A stretch of DNA of 64,000 bases from Isoperla grammatica (Eukaryota; Arthropoda; Insecta; Plecoptera; Perlodidae), in NCBI GenBank assembly GCA_945910005.1, contig OX246745.1:37815800-37879799 (forward strand), written 5' to 3'. Below, one piece after another: positions 1-11,855 of the stretch (within the stretch, counting starts at the first letter, position 1; each line of letters begins with the position of its first letter). A program made the translations under genes and the position numbers. Under the pieces are notes generated by a model, which saw only the letters and a program-made list of their open reading frames with translations, had not been told where the DNA came from and made no database searches.

Positions 1-202
1 TGTATAAGCTAACTAAATCGTGTTTAATTAGATTCCAGAATTGTTTGTAAAACTCATACGTAATGCCGTCAGGGCCTGGTGAACGGTTGTTTTATGTTTT
101 GGCTATAGTCTTTTCCACCTCTAACAGTGTGGTGTCAGCTTCAAGTGTCGCGACATCCAGAGGTGACAGTATTTCTTTCATATGATTTAATAGTTTTTCC
201 AC

Positions 203-1445
203 TCATGTTATTTCTGGTGGTTCGTTTTCGAAAATTTGTTTAAAATAGGTTTCACTTTCACGCAAGAATTCCTTATTGTTGTGGAGTTCTTCTCCAGTGG
301 AGGAGATAATTAGTTTAGTAATTATTCTTCTTTGGCCTTTTTTACGTTCTTTAGCCATATGGAAGAAGCTTATTCTTTCGTCATCTACTACAGTAGGAAC
401 TGTTGCTCGAATCATCGCCCCCTGAATGACCTGTTCACGTTTATTGCATATTTCTATCTTTAATTCTTTAATTTTTTCTGCTCAAAGAGGTGATGGTACT
501 GTTTGTCCCGCTTGTTCTTTAATGAGATCGTTCAATGCTTGATCATAAAAACGAATTGTTTCTTTCCTTCCTTTGCTTTATTTATCGCCATTATTTTAAA
601 ATAACGTTTTATTTCTGGTTTTACCGCCCTTGTCCACCATGCAAGGATGGTGGGATAGTTTCTTTTCCTATTTTGTAGGCCGGTCCATAAGCGAGGAAAA
701 CCTTCTTTAGCATCATCTGTTGTGAAAAGGGCCGCGTTAATTTTCCAAGTCCCTGGCCCAATAGTTAACGGTAGATTAGATACAGTTAACTGCATTATCA
801 CAGAGTGGTGGTCGCTGAAACCCACTGGTTAATTTCATTGTTATGTTTTATTTTTATTGAGAGATCGCGAAATATACATTCTATCCAATCTAGAAGCTGT
901 GTTTCTTCGCACGTACGGGTAGTGATTAATCCCGGAATGTTTCACTTTCCACGCATCTTGTAACGCGAACCCTTCCACTAGGTTATGCAAAGCAAAACAT
1001 TTGTAGAAGCGACCTGTTTGGTCTTCCGGGTGCATCACGCAGTTAAAGTCCCCGCCTAGTTTGACGTGTTTGCATCTCTTGCGTAAGTAATACAATAATA
1101 TGTCTGGTTTGAAAAGATTTTCCATTTCCACTCGGCTTTGAGACCCTGACGGGCCATAGATGTTTATCAACAAGGTTGTATTGTCGTAAATTGCTGATAT
1201 TATCCTACCATTCGGATGTCCTTCGAAATCTGTAATGTTTATGCCTGGTCTGTAAACTATTGCCGTCCCCCTCTGATTGGGACCTATGTTGACAAAATAT
1301 TCAAACGGGAACAAAAAATCTAAGTTTTCGTCGTTTACTTCCTGCATTAATAATATACCAATTGCATTATCATGCAGGTATTCCTTCAAAAGTGTTGTGT
1401 TACTTTATTTTTCAACCCATTGACATTTATTGAAGCTACGTTTCT
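203..1445 (-). pseudogene. LINE ORF2: AP endonuclease and linker to RT, frameshifted
   Basis: ORF2 would encode the endonuclease that nicks target DNA and the RT that copies the element RNA there. The endonuclease starts near 1440 with ASINVNGLKNK. It then continues in another frame with LLMQEV (catalytic Glu), NIYGPSG, GGDFNC (catalytic Asp/Asn) and SRLDRMYIS, and ends in FSDHHSV at about 810. At least three frameshifts break it: near 1390, between 841 and 825, and near 532. The 203-415 segment is the basic linker before RT, and RT itself is truncated by the window edge. Non-functional as read. Confidence 0.8.
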
Positions 1446-1503
1446 TATAACCATTCTTATAACTAGCTACGTTTCTTATAACCTTTCTTATAACATTTCT
1501 CAC

Positions 1504-2688
1504 TTACTTGAGCTTGGGAAAACCGTGGTTTGCCGGGTGTGTACTCGACTCCTCTTCTTTTTTCTCGTTGTTTGTAGTTGGATTTATTTTTACAAGTTCT
1601 TTAAGATTGCTCATGGTATTCTGTGTAGTTGACAGCTTCGGACGACCCCGCGCAGGGGGGAGGAAGGGAGGCGCTGTTTGGCTGCGGGTGGACGACCGAA
1701 CCGATCGCCGTTGATGTTTGGCGTCGTTGGGCTTTTCCACCTGTTCTTCTGTGTTGCACGAATCTGTTCCAGATTTTTTATCGCCTATTGAGTCGTCATA
1801 TTCCTCGCTGTCAGAGTCGTATATTATCATATCTTCAGATTCCTCGTCTTCTGTCTTCCTCTTTTTCTCGTCTTCTTTCTTGCTCCATTCTTCCTCTTCT
1901 AATTCTCTCTTCGTTTGCTCGGCCCAGTCCATGTTTGTGTTGTCGTCGCTGTGTATCTCGTTTCTGAAGTTCCCGGCCACTTCAGTTTCGTCGAGGCTTG
2001 GCGCTGCTGTAGTACTTTCTTTAGCGCTACTGTCAGGGGGCAGACTTGGCCTTCGTGGGGTTTCCAAATTATTGGTTGGTATCGGCACTAATGTTTTTTG
2101 GCGTCTGGGGCAGTCCTGCCGCATGTGCTCGCTTTCGTTGCAAATCATGCAAGTTCTTGGTTGCCCATTATACGTCACTAAGCATTTTGTGCCTTGTATG
2201 TTAACGTACGAGGGGACGTGCTGTTAAAGGTTGATTGAAACAGCGCGCATACCATTTTTCACAGGGTAGGGCATATTGCGGCCCCAAACTTCGTCGCTTA
2301 CGTGTGTTATTTTACCGTAACCTGACATTACATTGATTATGTCGCGGTTTGGCTTATTCACTGGATAATGGTGGACGCGTAGTGTTACCTGCCCATCTTC
2401 ATTCGTAAGGTAAACATTTTTTAGTTCACCGTTCTCTTCTTCATATTTTAAATACTCATGGATTAGTCTTATGCATTTCTCTACCAGTAAGTTATTCATC
2501 AATTTCACATAGACCGTACCTTTGTGGCTGTCTAGTTGTATCGAGTCGACTTGGTCGCAGCTAAATTCCAGTGTTCCTTTGATCCATTTATGGACGTTGT
2601 ATGCGGAAGGTAGTGGATATATGTCTTGAAAACTGAGTCCAATGGTGTTTTTCCTTGCGTTTTCCATGTTCGGTTCTCTTGTATACAC
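1504..2688 (-). pseudogene. LINE ORF1 (nucleic-acid-binding protein), one internal stop
   Basis: This is the ORF1 protein of the LINE, thought to coat the element RNA. Two segments (2688-2224 and 2178-1504) share one frame and are separated by a single in-frame TAA at 2224-2226; reading through it gives about 395 residues. The N-terminal half has an RRM-like, family-typical lead into the text GQPRTC. It is followed by a zinc knuckle of spacing C-x2-C-x4-H-x4-C (CMICNESEHMRQDC). The C-terminal third is acidic then basic and low in complexity, probably disordered. The start at 2688 is the first ATG. The endonuclease frame begins just downstream at about 1440. Confidence 0.8.
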
Positions 2689-2699
2689 TAAGTTAAAGC

Positions 2700-3410
2700 T
2701 ACCCTATGTTACACACACACACTGTGGCGTATCCTATAGCGCTCGCTTCAACTCGCTTATCGCATACAACCTACCTCGACCGTGGTCGAGCTATAGTACA
2801 ATTGACTGCATACAGCCCACTTCCATGATCTTGCTCCTATCACCTAGGACTGCCTAGATGTTAACTTTCTCACCTTGATCTATTATAGGTAAAGTCGGTA
2901 TTAGATCATTGATTATTTTTAAATATCATTTACTAATTTGACAAAAAGAACTTGATATAGACAAAATATGCACAAAATGCAGCCTAAAATGCCTTAGTTT
3001 TGACTTGGTTATTTTTTAGTAAAAAAAAATAACATAAGTCAAAACTAAGGCATTTAGGCTGATTATATAGGCCTAGTATTTATCAAAAATTATCATGGTT
3101 TTAAATGCAGCCAAACCACATGAAGTGGAAGCAGTGATGGGAAAATAATGTTATCCTTCATTTTATTTTATAGCACTTATGAATAGTTAATGCTGTAAAT
3201 CAGTCACTATCTCTAATTTCAAGCCAACTTTAAGAATCAGAGAATTTTCAAAGTTTTCAAAAAAAGTCAGTGTTCTCTGAATACCAAGCTCGCGTCACAC
3301 GTGATGCTAGAATGAGCCGATCGTAATGGAATGCGGTGCCAATCATGCCCTTCACTATACGTAGGGGGCGATTGTCGCACATTTCCCCCCCTACTCACTG
3401 GTTTGGGGGT
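2700..3410. other. Unassigned stretch with one hairpin
   Basis: This interval between the LINE 5' side and the minisatellite holds the hairpin at 2981-3060 and otherwise AT-rich sequence without a coding region I can support. Confidence 0.5.
2981..3060. repeat. 80-bp inverted repeat (hairpin)
   Basis: The arm starting AGCCTAAAATGCC pairs with its complement ending GGCATTTAGGCT. The stem continues through a central T-rich/A-rich inner palindrome, so almost the whole 80 bp can fold. No flanking duplication was recognised. It may be a tiny foldback element or the core of an older MITE. Confidence 0.7.
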
Positions 3411-3416
3411 TACACT

Positions 3417-4343
3417 TGCACTCCGTGAACGACCCTGCCAAGTATTCCCCGCACTGTTTACACTCCGAGACCGACCCCGCGAAGTATTCCTTTCACTACT
3501 TGCACTCTGTATAAGATCCTGCTGAAAATTCCTCCCACTACTTGCACTCTGTATAAGATCCTGCTGAATATTCCTCCCACTACTTGCACTTTGTATAAGA
3601 TCCTACTGAATATTCCTCCCACTACTTGCACTCTGTATAAGATCCTGCAGAATATTCCTCCCACTACTTGCACTCTGTATAAGATCCTGCTGAATATTCC
3701 TCGCACTACTTGCACTCTGTATAAGATCCTGCTGAATATTCCTCCCACTACTTGCACTCTGTATAAGATCCTGCTGAATATTCCTCCCACTACTTGCACT
3801 CTGTATAAGATCCTGCTGAATATTCCTCGCACTACTTGCACTCTGTATAAGATCCTGCTGAATATTCCTCCCACTACTTGCACTCTGTATAAGATCCTGC
3901 AGAATATTCCTCCCACTACTTGCACTCTGTATAAGATCCTGCTGAATATTCCTCGCACTACTTGCACTCTGTATAAGATCCTGCTGAATATTCCTCCCAC
4001 TACTTGCACTCTGTATAAGATCCTGCTGAATATTCCTCCCACTACTTGCATTCTGTATAAGATCCTGCTGAATATTCCTCCCACTACTTGCACTCCCTGA
4101 ACGACCTTGCCAAGTATTCCCCGCACTGTTAACACTCCGAGACCGACCCCGCGGAGTATTCCTTTCACTACTTGCATTCTGTATAAGATCCTGCTGAATA
4201 TTCCACCCACTATTAAGATCCTGGTGAATATTCCTCCCACTACTTGCACTCTGTATAAGATCCTGGTGAATATTCCTCCCACTACTTGCACTCCCTGACG
4301 ACCCTGCCAAGTATTCCCCGCACTGTTTACACTCCGAGACCGG
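3417..4343 (-). repeat. 42-bp minisatellite derived from a 14-codon coding repeat
   Basis: About 22 units with a 42-bp period are readable, for example gtataagatc recurring at 3551 and 3593. Because 42 is divisible by 3, all three minus-strand frames read as regular 14-residue peptides. The frame that continues a Cys-rich coding segment reads ECKQCGEYLAGS at the less altered units (near 4330, 4115 and 3450). Most units read ECK-stop-WEEYSAGSYT in that frame, because a Gln codon became TAG. The longest open frame (SGRNIQQDLIQSAS) is therefore probably not the original one. The array looks like a coding repeat that expanded after it lost function. Confidence 0.8.
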
Positions 4344-4344
4344 A

Positions 4345-4440
4345 GGACTCAGGCTGTGTCCCTCGGTACACATGTGTATCGGTGCGCACATTATTTTGAA
4401 GCACACGGGACACTCTAGGGTGGTTATGATGTTTCTTTCC
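4345..4440 (-). pseudogene. RING-like zinc-finger fragment upstream of the 14-codon repeat
   Basis: The minus strand reads LECPVCFKIMCAPIHMCTEG followed by HSL and, about ten residues on, CKQC. The order CPxC, C-x2-GH-x-L, CxxC matches the N-terminal half of RING fingers of the SIAH/SINA type, which act in E3 ubiquitin ligases. The third Cys position after HSL is not conserved (HSLSPP), and the domain runs straight into the 14-residue repeat instead of completing a normal RING. The upstream coding sequence enters from the 73-bp satellite, so no credible start codon exists. It could be an exon of a repeat-bearing RING protein or a relic of one. Confidence 0.45.
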
Positions 4441-4470
4441 CAATCAGTTGTGCATTCCCTCACCCGGTTG

Positions 4471-6003
4471 CCCCTCTCAACAATACTGATCCCAACCTGA
4501 GGTGCCGGAGTGATGTTTGATTTTTCTACTACCCACAGTAGCGCCCCTCTCAACAATACTGATCCCAACCTGAGGTGCCGGAATGATGTTTGATTTTTGT
4601 ACTACCCACATTAGTGCCCCTCTCAACAATACTGATCCCAACCTGAGGTGCCGGAGTGATGTTTGATTTTTCTACTACCCACAGTAGCGCCCCTCTCAAC
4701 AATACTGATCCCAACCTGAGGTGCCGGAATGATGTTTGATTTTTTTACTACCCACAGTAGTACCCCTCTCAACAATACTGATCCCAACCTGAGGTGCCGG
4801 AGTGATGTAAGATTTTTCTACTACCCACAGTAGTGCCCCTCTCAACAAAACTGATCCCAACCTGAGGTGCCGGATTGATGTTTGATTTTTCTACTACCCA
4901 CAGTAGTGCCCCTCTCAACAATACTGATCCCAACCTGAGGTGCCGGAGTGATGTTTGATTTTTCTACTACCCACAGTAGCGCCCCTCTCAACAATACTGA
5001 TCCCAACCTGAGGTGCCGGAGTGATGTTTGATTTTTTTTCTACCCACAGTAGTGCCCCTCTCAACAATACTGATCCCAACCTGAGGTGCCGGAGTGATGT
5101 TAGATTTGTCTACTTCCCACAGTAGTGCCCCTCTCAACAATACTGATCCCAACCTGAGGTGCCGGAGTGATGTTAGATTTTTCTACTTCCCACAGTAGTG
5201 CCTCTCTCAACAATACTGATCCCAACCTGAGGTGCCGGAGTGATGTTTGATTTTTCTACTACCCACAGTAGTGCCCCTCTCAACAATACTGATCCCAACC
5301 TGAGGTGCCGGAGTGATGTTTGATTTTTCTACTACCCACAGTAGTGCCCCTCTCAACAATACTGATCCCAACCTGAGGTGCCGGAGTGATGTTTGATTGT
5401 TCTACTACCCACAGTAGCGCCCCTCTCAACAATACTGATCCCAACCTGAGGTGCCGGAGTGATGTTTGATTTTTCTACTACCCACAGTAGCGCCCCTCTC
5501 AACAATTCTGATCCCAACCTGAGGTGCCGGAGTGATGTTTGATTTTTCTACTACCCACAGTAGCGCCCCTCAACAATACTGATCCCAACCTGAGGTGCCG
5601 GAGTGATGTTTGATTTTTTTACTACCCACAGTAGTGCCCCTCTCAACAATACTGATCCCAACCTGAGGTGCCGGAATGATGTTTGATTTTTCTACTACCC
5701 ACAGTAGTGCCCCTCTCAACAATACTGATCCCAACCTGAGGTGCCGGAGTGATGTTTGATTTTTCTACTACCCACAGTAGTGCCCCTCTCAACAATACTG
5801 ATCCCAACCTGAGGTGCCGGAATGATGTTTGATTTTTCTACTACCCACAGTAGTGCCCCTCTTAACAATACTGATCCCAACCTGAGGTGCCGGAATGATG
5901 TTTGATTTTTCTACTACCCACAGTAGTGCCCCTCTCAACAATACTGATCCCAACCTGAGGTGCCGGAGTGATGTTTGATTTTTCTACTACCCACAGTAGT
6001 CCC
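4471..6003. repeat. 73-bp satellite, about 21 tandem copies
   Basis: The unit starts CCCCTCTCAACAATACTGAT and ends in the short palindrome CTACTACCCACAGTAG. Consecutive starts at 4471 and 4544 give a 73-bp period that holds to about 6003, with few substitutions and an occasional small indel (near 5570). 73 is not a multiple of 3, so long open frames through it are accidental. The array directly abuts the RING-like fragment at its left end. High copy similarity suggests recent expansion or homogenisation. Confidence 0.9.
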
Positions 6004-7350
6004 CCCCATGACAACTGCAGGAGCTTCGTAACTGTTTGGCACAAGCTAATCTGATTAATCGACTGTAAGTGCTCAACATTTCTAATCTCTCCGTAGAGTG
6101 TCTTCAAAGATCCACCCATCATGTTGAATACCCTCGGATTTGTAGAAAGCTTGTTGTTATTTATTTATTTATTTACTTCCCATTTTATGTCGACCGTGGC
6201 AATGTTATTATGACAACGACTCTGTTAACCCTCTCTTATGATGACCTTGGCCATGTTCTACTGACCACGAATCTATTAACCCTCTCTTATGATGACCTTG
6301 GCAATGATCTATAATGATGACTGGCATTGATCTGATAACCTCGATTCTCTTGACTTCCGTAAGTCGGTCTTGGCAGATTTTCGGTCTCGTTGTATTACAT
6401 TTCAAAATATACTTGTTCAACCATAGTTCACTTATACATCCTGGAGGTGCGAGTGACCCTCGCCGTTAAAAGCGCCCTAAATAAAGAAATAATAGTTATA
6501 ATATTCAAGAATTGAATCATTTTACTGGCTATGCGATACGCGCTATATGCGCCATTTCATATGAACTATGTAAATAAAAAATAAGAAAAAATAACAAATA
6601 ACTTAAATTGTAGTCAATTTCCGTCCGTAGTGTAGATATAAATCACAGCAGCACTGACTGGCTTTTACGAGCGGGGGCAAGTTGACCACGCCACTTCCAG
6701 CCCCCGCACCACTGACTGTTACGAGCGGGGGCAATATGACCACGCCACCCCCAGCCCCCGCACCACTCGGTACGTGCTCGATGACTAGCTTCCTATTTTA
6801 TTAACATATTTTTCATCTCACAAGTCGCAAGACATTGGTCCTACGTTTTGATGATTTCTGTCACACAGTATGTTTTTTAATTTGATTTCTACGAGCATAT
6901 TTTATATCTATTACCTGTTAATAAATCAACATGGAACCCTGTTATGACAAAGTAGCCTACACGGTTAATTCATTTCACTCAGAAACCACTTTCACAACCC
7001 AAAATTCGATAATATGTGTTGTTGAAAATCCTCAAAAACGTCCTGCGGGTTAGATCGGGAGTCAGCCGCCCCCAGATTCCACCCAAATGAAAAGTATTAG
7101 TCCACTTTGCCCCCCCCCCCCCCCGTGGCGCCCATGGTCGTACTGCTGGTCCCCGTGACGCACTGACGCACGCCAGTGTGATGACAAGTGCACCGCCCGC
7201 GCTCGTCCTTGTGTCGTTGGCTGATAATACGCCTACTGTTAACTCCCAGCCGGTTCGTCTACCCCTCTGCAGCAGCAGACGGCTGCTATAGTTGCCCCAA
7301 CGCAAGTATTCTGTTGCTTACGTCACATTCGAGTCCAAGGTGGTCTACTC
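6004..7350. other. Unassigned stretch with two small two-copy repeats
   Basis: I see no supportable gene here. Two short local duplications are present: 6198-6318 (about 66 bp, sharing TTAACCCTCTCTTATGATGA) and 6655-6770 (about 58 bp, GC-rich, sharing ACGAGCGGGGGCAA). A poly-C run lies at about 7110-7124. Confidence 0.5.
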
Positions 7351-7351
7351 C

Positions 7352-7605
7352 GCTAATTCCTACTATCTAATCTAAACAGGTCCATTGGGGATAATTATTT
7401 AAAACCTTCCGTTGGTTACCTGTAACGGTGGGTGTGGCCAAACCGCCTGTGCACTCGACTAGGCCGAACCATGCTTTTACGAATGTGTGAAAGAACGCCA
7501 GGTATCTGTTGATTTTTTTTCAATTGGCGCGGTTGAAAGGGCAGTAGACAGTGACCTGAGATCGGTATGCGAATACTTTCCTTGGGACTAGTATACGTGT
7601 CCCAC
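7352..7605 (-). repeat. Dispersed repeat, family R255, copy 1
   Basis: This segment is the reverse complement of 34325-34578, with moderate divergence over about 255 bp. Landmarks include GGTGTGGCCAAACCGCCTG and the segment before CCCAATGGACCTGTTTAG on the other strand. Both copies carry short open frames but they do not agree well enough to argue for a conserved protein. The family is unknown to me. Confidence 0.7.
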
Positions 7606-7742
7606 ACGGCCGCAGTTTATTAATTCCCATCTTCTTACTCTGCATATATCTGGTCCATGACTTGTGTACCCACGCACTGGTATTCTGACAGCCTGAGAGC
7701 GGGAAATGCCTCTTCTAGTCCTGTATCGAAAGGTCGAAAGAC

Positions 7743-8954
7743 CAGTGGCGTAGCTACGCCTTTACGGGCCCGGGTGCAAACTGGACACGACGGCCCCCCC
7801 CCCCCCCATTTTTGGTTTATACGCACAAAACACATACACAAGATAACTACCGCTTAACCGCTCATTTTATCTCGCGGGAATGGGCCGCATGGTTTGCTAG
7901 GTCCTAAAGAGATAATGAATCGTTTATCTCGAGACATTAATTTATTAAAGTTGGCCTTGTCGGTAGAGTAGCTAGTATTAGTCTGCTCAGGGATATCAGT
8001 AGGTTTCTGTACCGGTATATCATCATTGTGTTACTCTTCAACTAAAAGTTGCTGTTGCTCTTGATTATCTTCAGGATCGGTTGTATCTTTACTTACAATT
8101 TGGTACGGTTGCACTGCCTGATGGACGACTAGTACGTACTTGAAAGAATGTGTCAAGTTTTGGTAGCTGTTTGATTCGTTTATCACCTTCTTTCTTTTCT
8201 CCTTTTTCTGGCGCCACTTTCATGTTTATACACGTTCATGTTTGAAACGTAAATTTTAACTCACTGTATATAGGCCTAATAAACCTACTATATTTCAGTA
8301 ACTCAAACCACACGACACAATCATACACAATAGGCCTAACCCAACAAATATTAGTTTTTAAAATATGTAGAACTAACCGCATGTAAAAGCACTAAGATGA
8401 ACGGGGACACTCAGAGTTCACTTCACACACGCGCCCACACCCAATGAGGGAGCAACGAATACTGAATTGATGACCAACCCTCTCCTATAAGAGAAGCCAT
8501 CAGTCCAAATAGCTTTTCTTGACCAAAGCAAATCCGTCTGTTTGTCACTTATTTATTTAATCAAGTTCCAAGAAAAGCTTATTGGATAACTATTTATAGT
8601 AAAAAATAGCCAAATTCGTGTGTAAGTGCAGTCAAGCAAAGATTACTCTTTGAGTCGTTTCTGTGAAATTGAATAGGGAGATTACTGTCTTTTGTTCCCC
8701 TATGGATACAAACCTCACATTTTTCCTTAGTTGAAACTCTTTTTGCCGGTTAGTTCTTGCATGTTGAACTGTCAAGTCTAATGCCAAATTTTTCTTGCCC
8801 AATGAGAGCGAAATAGTTGTAAATTGGTAGCCTCAATAATTTTGCAACAATAGAAAATTTTCATCAGGGTAAAACCATACATCGATTAATGGGACTAACA
8901 TGGAGTAGGAGAGAGTGCAACTGCCCCCTTTGCCACCCGATAGCTACGCCACTG
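7743..8954. mobile_element. Non-autonomous hAT-like DNA transposon (1212 bp)
   Basis: The left end CAGTGGCGTAGCTA is inverted at the right end (TAGCTACGCCACTG). Both ends are flanked by the perfect 8-bp duplication CGAAAGAC (7735-7742 and 8955-8962). CAGTGGCG-type termini plus an 8-bp duplication are the hallmark of hAT elements. No transposase frame is visible inside, so mobilisation would have depended on an autonomous relative. A C-run lies just inside the left end. Confidence 0.9.
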
Positions 8955-9063
8955 CGAAAGACGTATCTAATTGTTCATCCACCATTTCAAACTTTTGTGC
9001 CAATGTAACAGCCAAGTCGAAAGTTAACTTTTCTGTGCAAATTAATTACCTATTTCTTTATTC

Positions 9064-9565
9064 TTATGTGCGTAACGTTTTGAACAAACGATTGCAACAA
9101 TGCAGTCTGTAATTGTGCTGCTGTGTTTGCTCCCGAACAAGCAGGAGACGGACGCGTGGTGCGCCGAAACGAATTGCGTAACTGACTCGCATGCGTTGTT
9201 TCCTAGAGGCCAAATGGAGTAGCTGCGGGAGTGACAACACTTCGTTCATACCGTTGCACAAGAATATTTTAACATTGTTGAGCGTTTTTTCGACTGGTCG
9301 TTGTGGGAGGCATGCTATTTTTAAATCACCTCGCTCCAAATATACTAATTACATATCACCAACCATCGGCCACCTGATTTATGAGAAAATACGCTTCCAC
9401 ACGATCCTAATACGCTTCAATATCTTCTCTAGTTTCATTAGATATGTCTGGTCTTCCTCTACGCGCTACTGTTTTGGTCCAAGAGAAATCAAATTGTTTC
9501 CGATAGTCATCCCTATCCACTGGCACTTGTTTAAGGAATCATTCAATTGTAAAGCAAATAGGTAA
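9064..9565 (-). pseudogene. Possible LTR-retrotransposon gag relic
   Basis: The minus strand from about 9560 reads RGRPDISNETREDIEAY, then a stop, then DRVEAYFLINQVADG, and in other frames KIACLPQRPVEKTLNNVKIF. The pattern REDIEAY-x-DRVEAYF-x-N-x-V followed by P-x-RPVEKT resembles the capsid region of many Ty3/gypsy Gag proteins. Several stops and frameshifts interrupt it, and I see no accompanying pol or LTR. The alternative is chance resemblance in a short frame, so the call is tentative. Confidence 0.35.
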
Positions 9566-10112
9566 CCGAAAGTGTCCGTACGACGGAATAATACGTTTAA
9601 ATAATAATATTCATTACTATTGTTCCAAATTCAAGGATTTGCACACTTAGGCCTACCTAAAGTTTGTCTTTCATATAACACTAACTATACACCTCCTACG
9701 AACCCAGCTGCTACACAAGCTAATTCGAACCCACAGCGGAAGCAGAAGGTATAACTACAATGTTTAAGTATAAATTGAGTTAAATTTCGTATACATTAGG
9801 TATAATAATTTATTTTCACTTCTAGAGTACCGGTACGGTACAATCAACTGTAATAATATACGGGATGTTATACCTTTTATTTTAAAGCGTTACCATGCAC
9901 AGCTAAAATTATTACGCATATACGAGTTGACAGCGACTTCGTCGCAAATTGTCTTCCGGAGAACGTTCCTTCCTCGTTTACGTTGTCTCGTGGTCAGATG
10001 GCAGCTCAGCTAGTCACAACGACCTTGTCTTGCTAGGCACGCGTGTGCTGAGACGTACTTCCACTTTCTCTCGCCCGCAGCGCTGGCTTACTACCGGCCC
10101 AGCAGTCACTGT

Positions 10113-10679
10113 CAGGGGCGTAGCGAGGGGGGGACCAGGGTGTTCGCCCCCCCCCCCCCCCCCCCCCCGAAAAAAAGTGTTTATTCTCAAAACGCAATTA
10201 TACTCTTATTTGTAGATTATAATTACAATTATTATTAATTGAAAAACCTATTTCTCGAATAATTATAAATCCAATGCTTCTAAAGGGTCCGAAACAAATT
10301 ACAGTATGTCGGCTGCGAACTAGTCTGTATGTTTTAAAAACATACACCCAGCCGCTCCCCCACCCCGCTTCGGCAATGTTTTTTAAGGGTTACCACCCTT
10401 CCTAAAATGACTGGGACAGTCCCGTTTATGAAGGGAATGTCCCGTGTCCCGACTTCACGCTGCCTGGACGACAAAAATTCCGGTTTTGAGGAAACGTTTA
10501 CACAACATCTAAAAATTAGTAAACTACGTTACGAATCAAATTCGCATTAAAACTAGTTTTAGCCACCTAAAATTAACAGCCTTCAAGTAAAAATTTCGCC
10601 CCAGGCCCCAGCTGGTCCACGCCACCTCGTTTTCGGAAAAGTCATCCCCCCCCGAACCAAAATCCTGGCTACGCCCCTG
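10113..10679. mobile_element. Non-autonomous hAT-like DNA transposon (567 bp)
   Basis: Termini CAGGGGCGTAGC and its inverse (CTGGCTACGCCCCTG side) are flanked by near-identical 8-bp duplications, GTCACTGT (10105-10112) and GTTACTGT (10680-10687). A 20-bp class C-run follows the left end. It has no coding capacity. It belongs to the same broad terminal type as the copy at 7743-8954 but differs internally. Confidence 0.85.
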
Positions 10680-10703
10680 GTTACTGTCTTCTCGGTTTGA
10701 GCG

Positions 10704-10940
10704 CTTACTGACCCAATCCAGCAGGCTCTGGACCTGAGCCGTAGTACGGTGGCGCCGTTTACGTCAAGGAATGCGTGCAAAGCTTACTGACCCAATCCAG
10801 CAGGCTCTGGACCTGAGCCGTAGTACGGTGGCGCCGTTTACGTCAAGGAATGCGTGCAAAGCTTACTGACCCAATCCAGCAGGCTCTGGACCTGAGCCGT
10901 AGTACGGTGGCGCCGTCTAGGTCAAGGAATGCGTGCAAAG
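10704..10940. repeat. 79-bp tandem triplication
   Basis: Three copies of a unit starting CTTACTGACCCAATCCAGC begin at 10704, 10783 and 10862. They are almost identical, with a two-base change in the third copy. The array sits immediately beyond the target-site duplication of the hAT-like element. The period is not a multiple of three. Confidence 0.9.
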
Positions 10941-11853
10941 CTCAACTATTGCATGGCATGATCAACGATTATCATGATTTCCATGAACATTCTCAATATT
11001 GGTATCGATAATATCAAAAGTAGATTCACTATGCATTATGCAATAACAGATTACAAATTTTTTTTTACTTTAAGAAGTGTGACCAAACAGGGTAAAAAAA
11101 GAGTAAAATATACATTTTCCATTTTTATAGTTCAACATTTCAAAGAGTCCGGAGGATATATAAAAAAACAAACCAAGTTCGTTTCAAATTTTTCCGATAT
11201 CGAGATGGAACCGCATATCGAAAACATTCCGAGATGCTGATGTAACGAGTATCAACATTTTTTCCCATTCCCACTCTATAAATGATCTGTCTGAATGATT
11301 TGATTAGGTATCTTAAGCACACCTAAACGAGCTCTCAGGTCCAAGCTCTGTCAACAACAGGCAATATCTGCAGTGAAATAAATGACGTGGTCTATAGTCT
11401 ATACTTAGGCTGGGAGAAAACATTTAATTTTATACACGTTTATGTTATCGAAATTTCCGTGGTTAAACGTTTTAACTTAACACCCCTTCAATTCAAAAAA
11501 CGATAAAATCTAAGTTACATTTTTCACCGAAAAAAACACCGTTTAACGACATGTCACGGGGAACAAATAAACGCATCGTTATCAAGATTGTTCAGTCCTA
11601 GCTGTCATTCTGTCACAGGGCACGGTTAACCGTGTACACGTGTATCGTCGTGCGTTTACACGTCTCAGCCCTAGTTTACACGACCCCTCGCAATCACTCG
11701 GTCCTGTCGTGTAAGCATCAACTTTCCAAACAACAACTAGACACTTCATCGTACGCATCCTTAAAAACTGTAGTTCGTGTTTCACGTTTGTCGCACTCCG
11801 TAGATCTCTTAGCGTGACGTCGCGAGCCTTTACGGTCGTGTTTGGAACTACTT
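10941..11853. other. Unassigned stretch
   Basis: No gene, RNA or clearly bounded element is visible. The sequence is AT-rich in its first half, and no open frame has recognisable motifs. Confidence 0.5.
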
Positions 11854-11855
11854 CG

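Larger units (their letters stand above)
1..2688 (-). mobile_element. Non-LTR retrotransposon (LINE), Tx1/L1-like, cut by window edge
   Basis: The minus strand carries, in order, an ORF1 with a CCHC zinc knuckle, an AP-type endonuclease, and the beginning of a reverse transcriptase that runs off the left edge. The RT start is visible at about 64-96 as the block NNRSPGPDGI. ORF2 is broken by several frameshifts, so this copy is inactive. Two-ORF order, an endonuclease ending SRLDRMYIS and the SPGPDG RT block fit LINEs of the L1/Tx1 group. The clade is inferred from motif style only and could be wrong. The 3' end and any target-site duplication lie outside the window. Confidence 0.85.

Noticed and set aside
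3458..4568. Two long overlapping proteins read from the 42-bp array
   Set aside because: A 42-bp period keeps any stop-free frame open indefinitely; the peptides are repeats of one unit and the ancestral frame contains stops.
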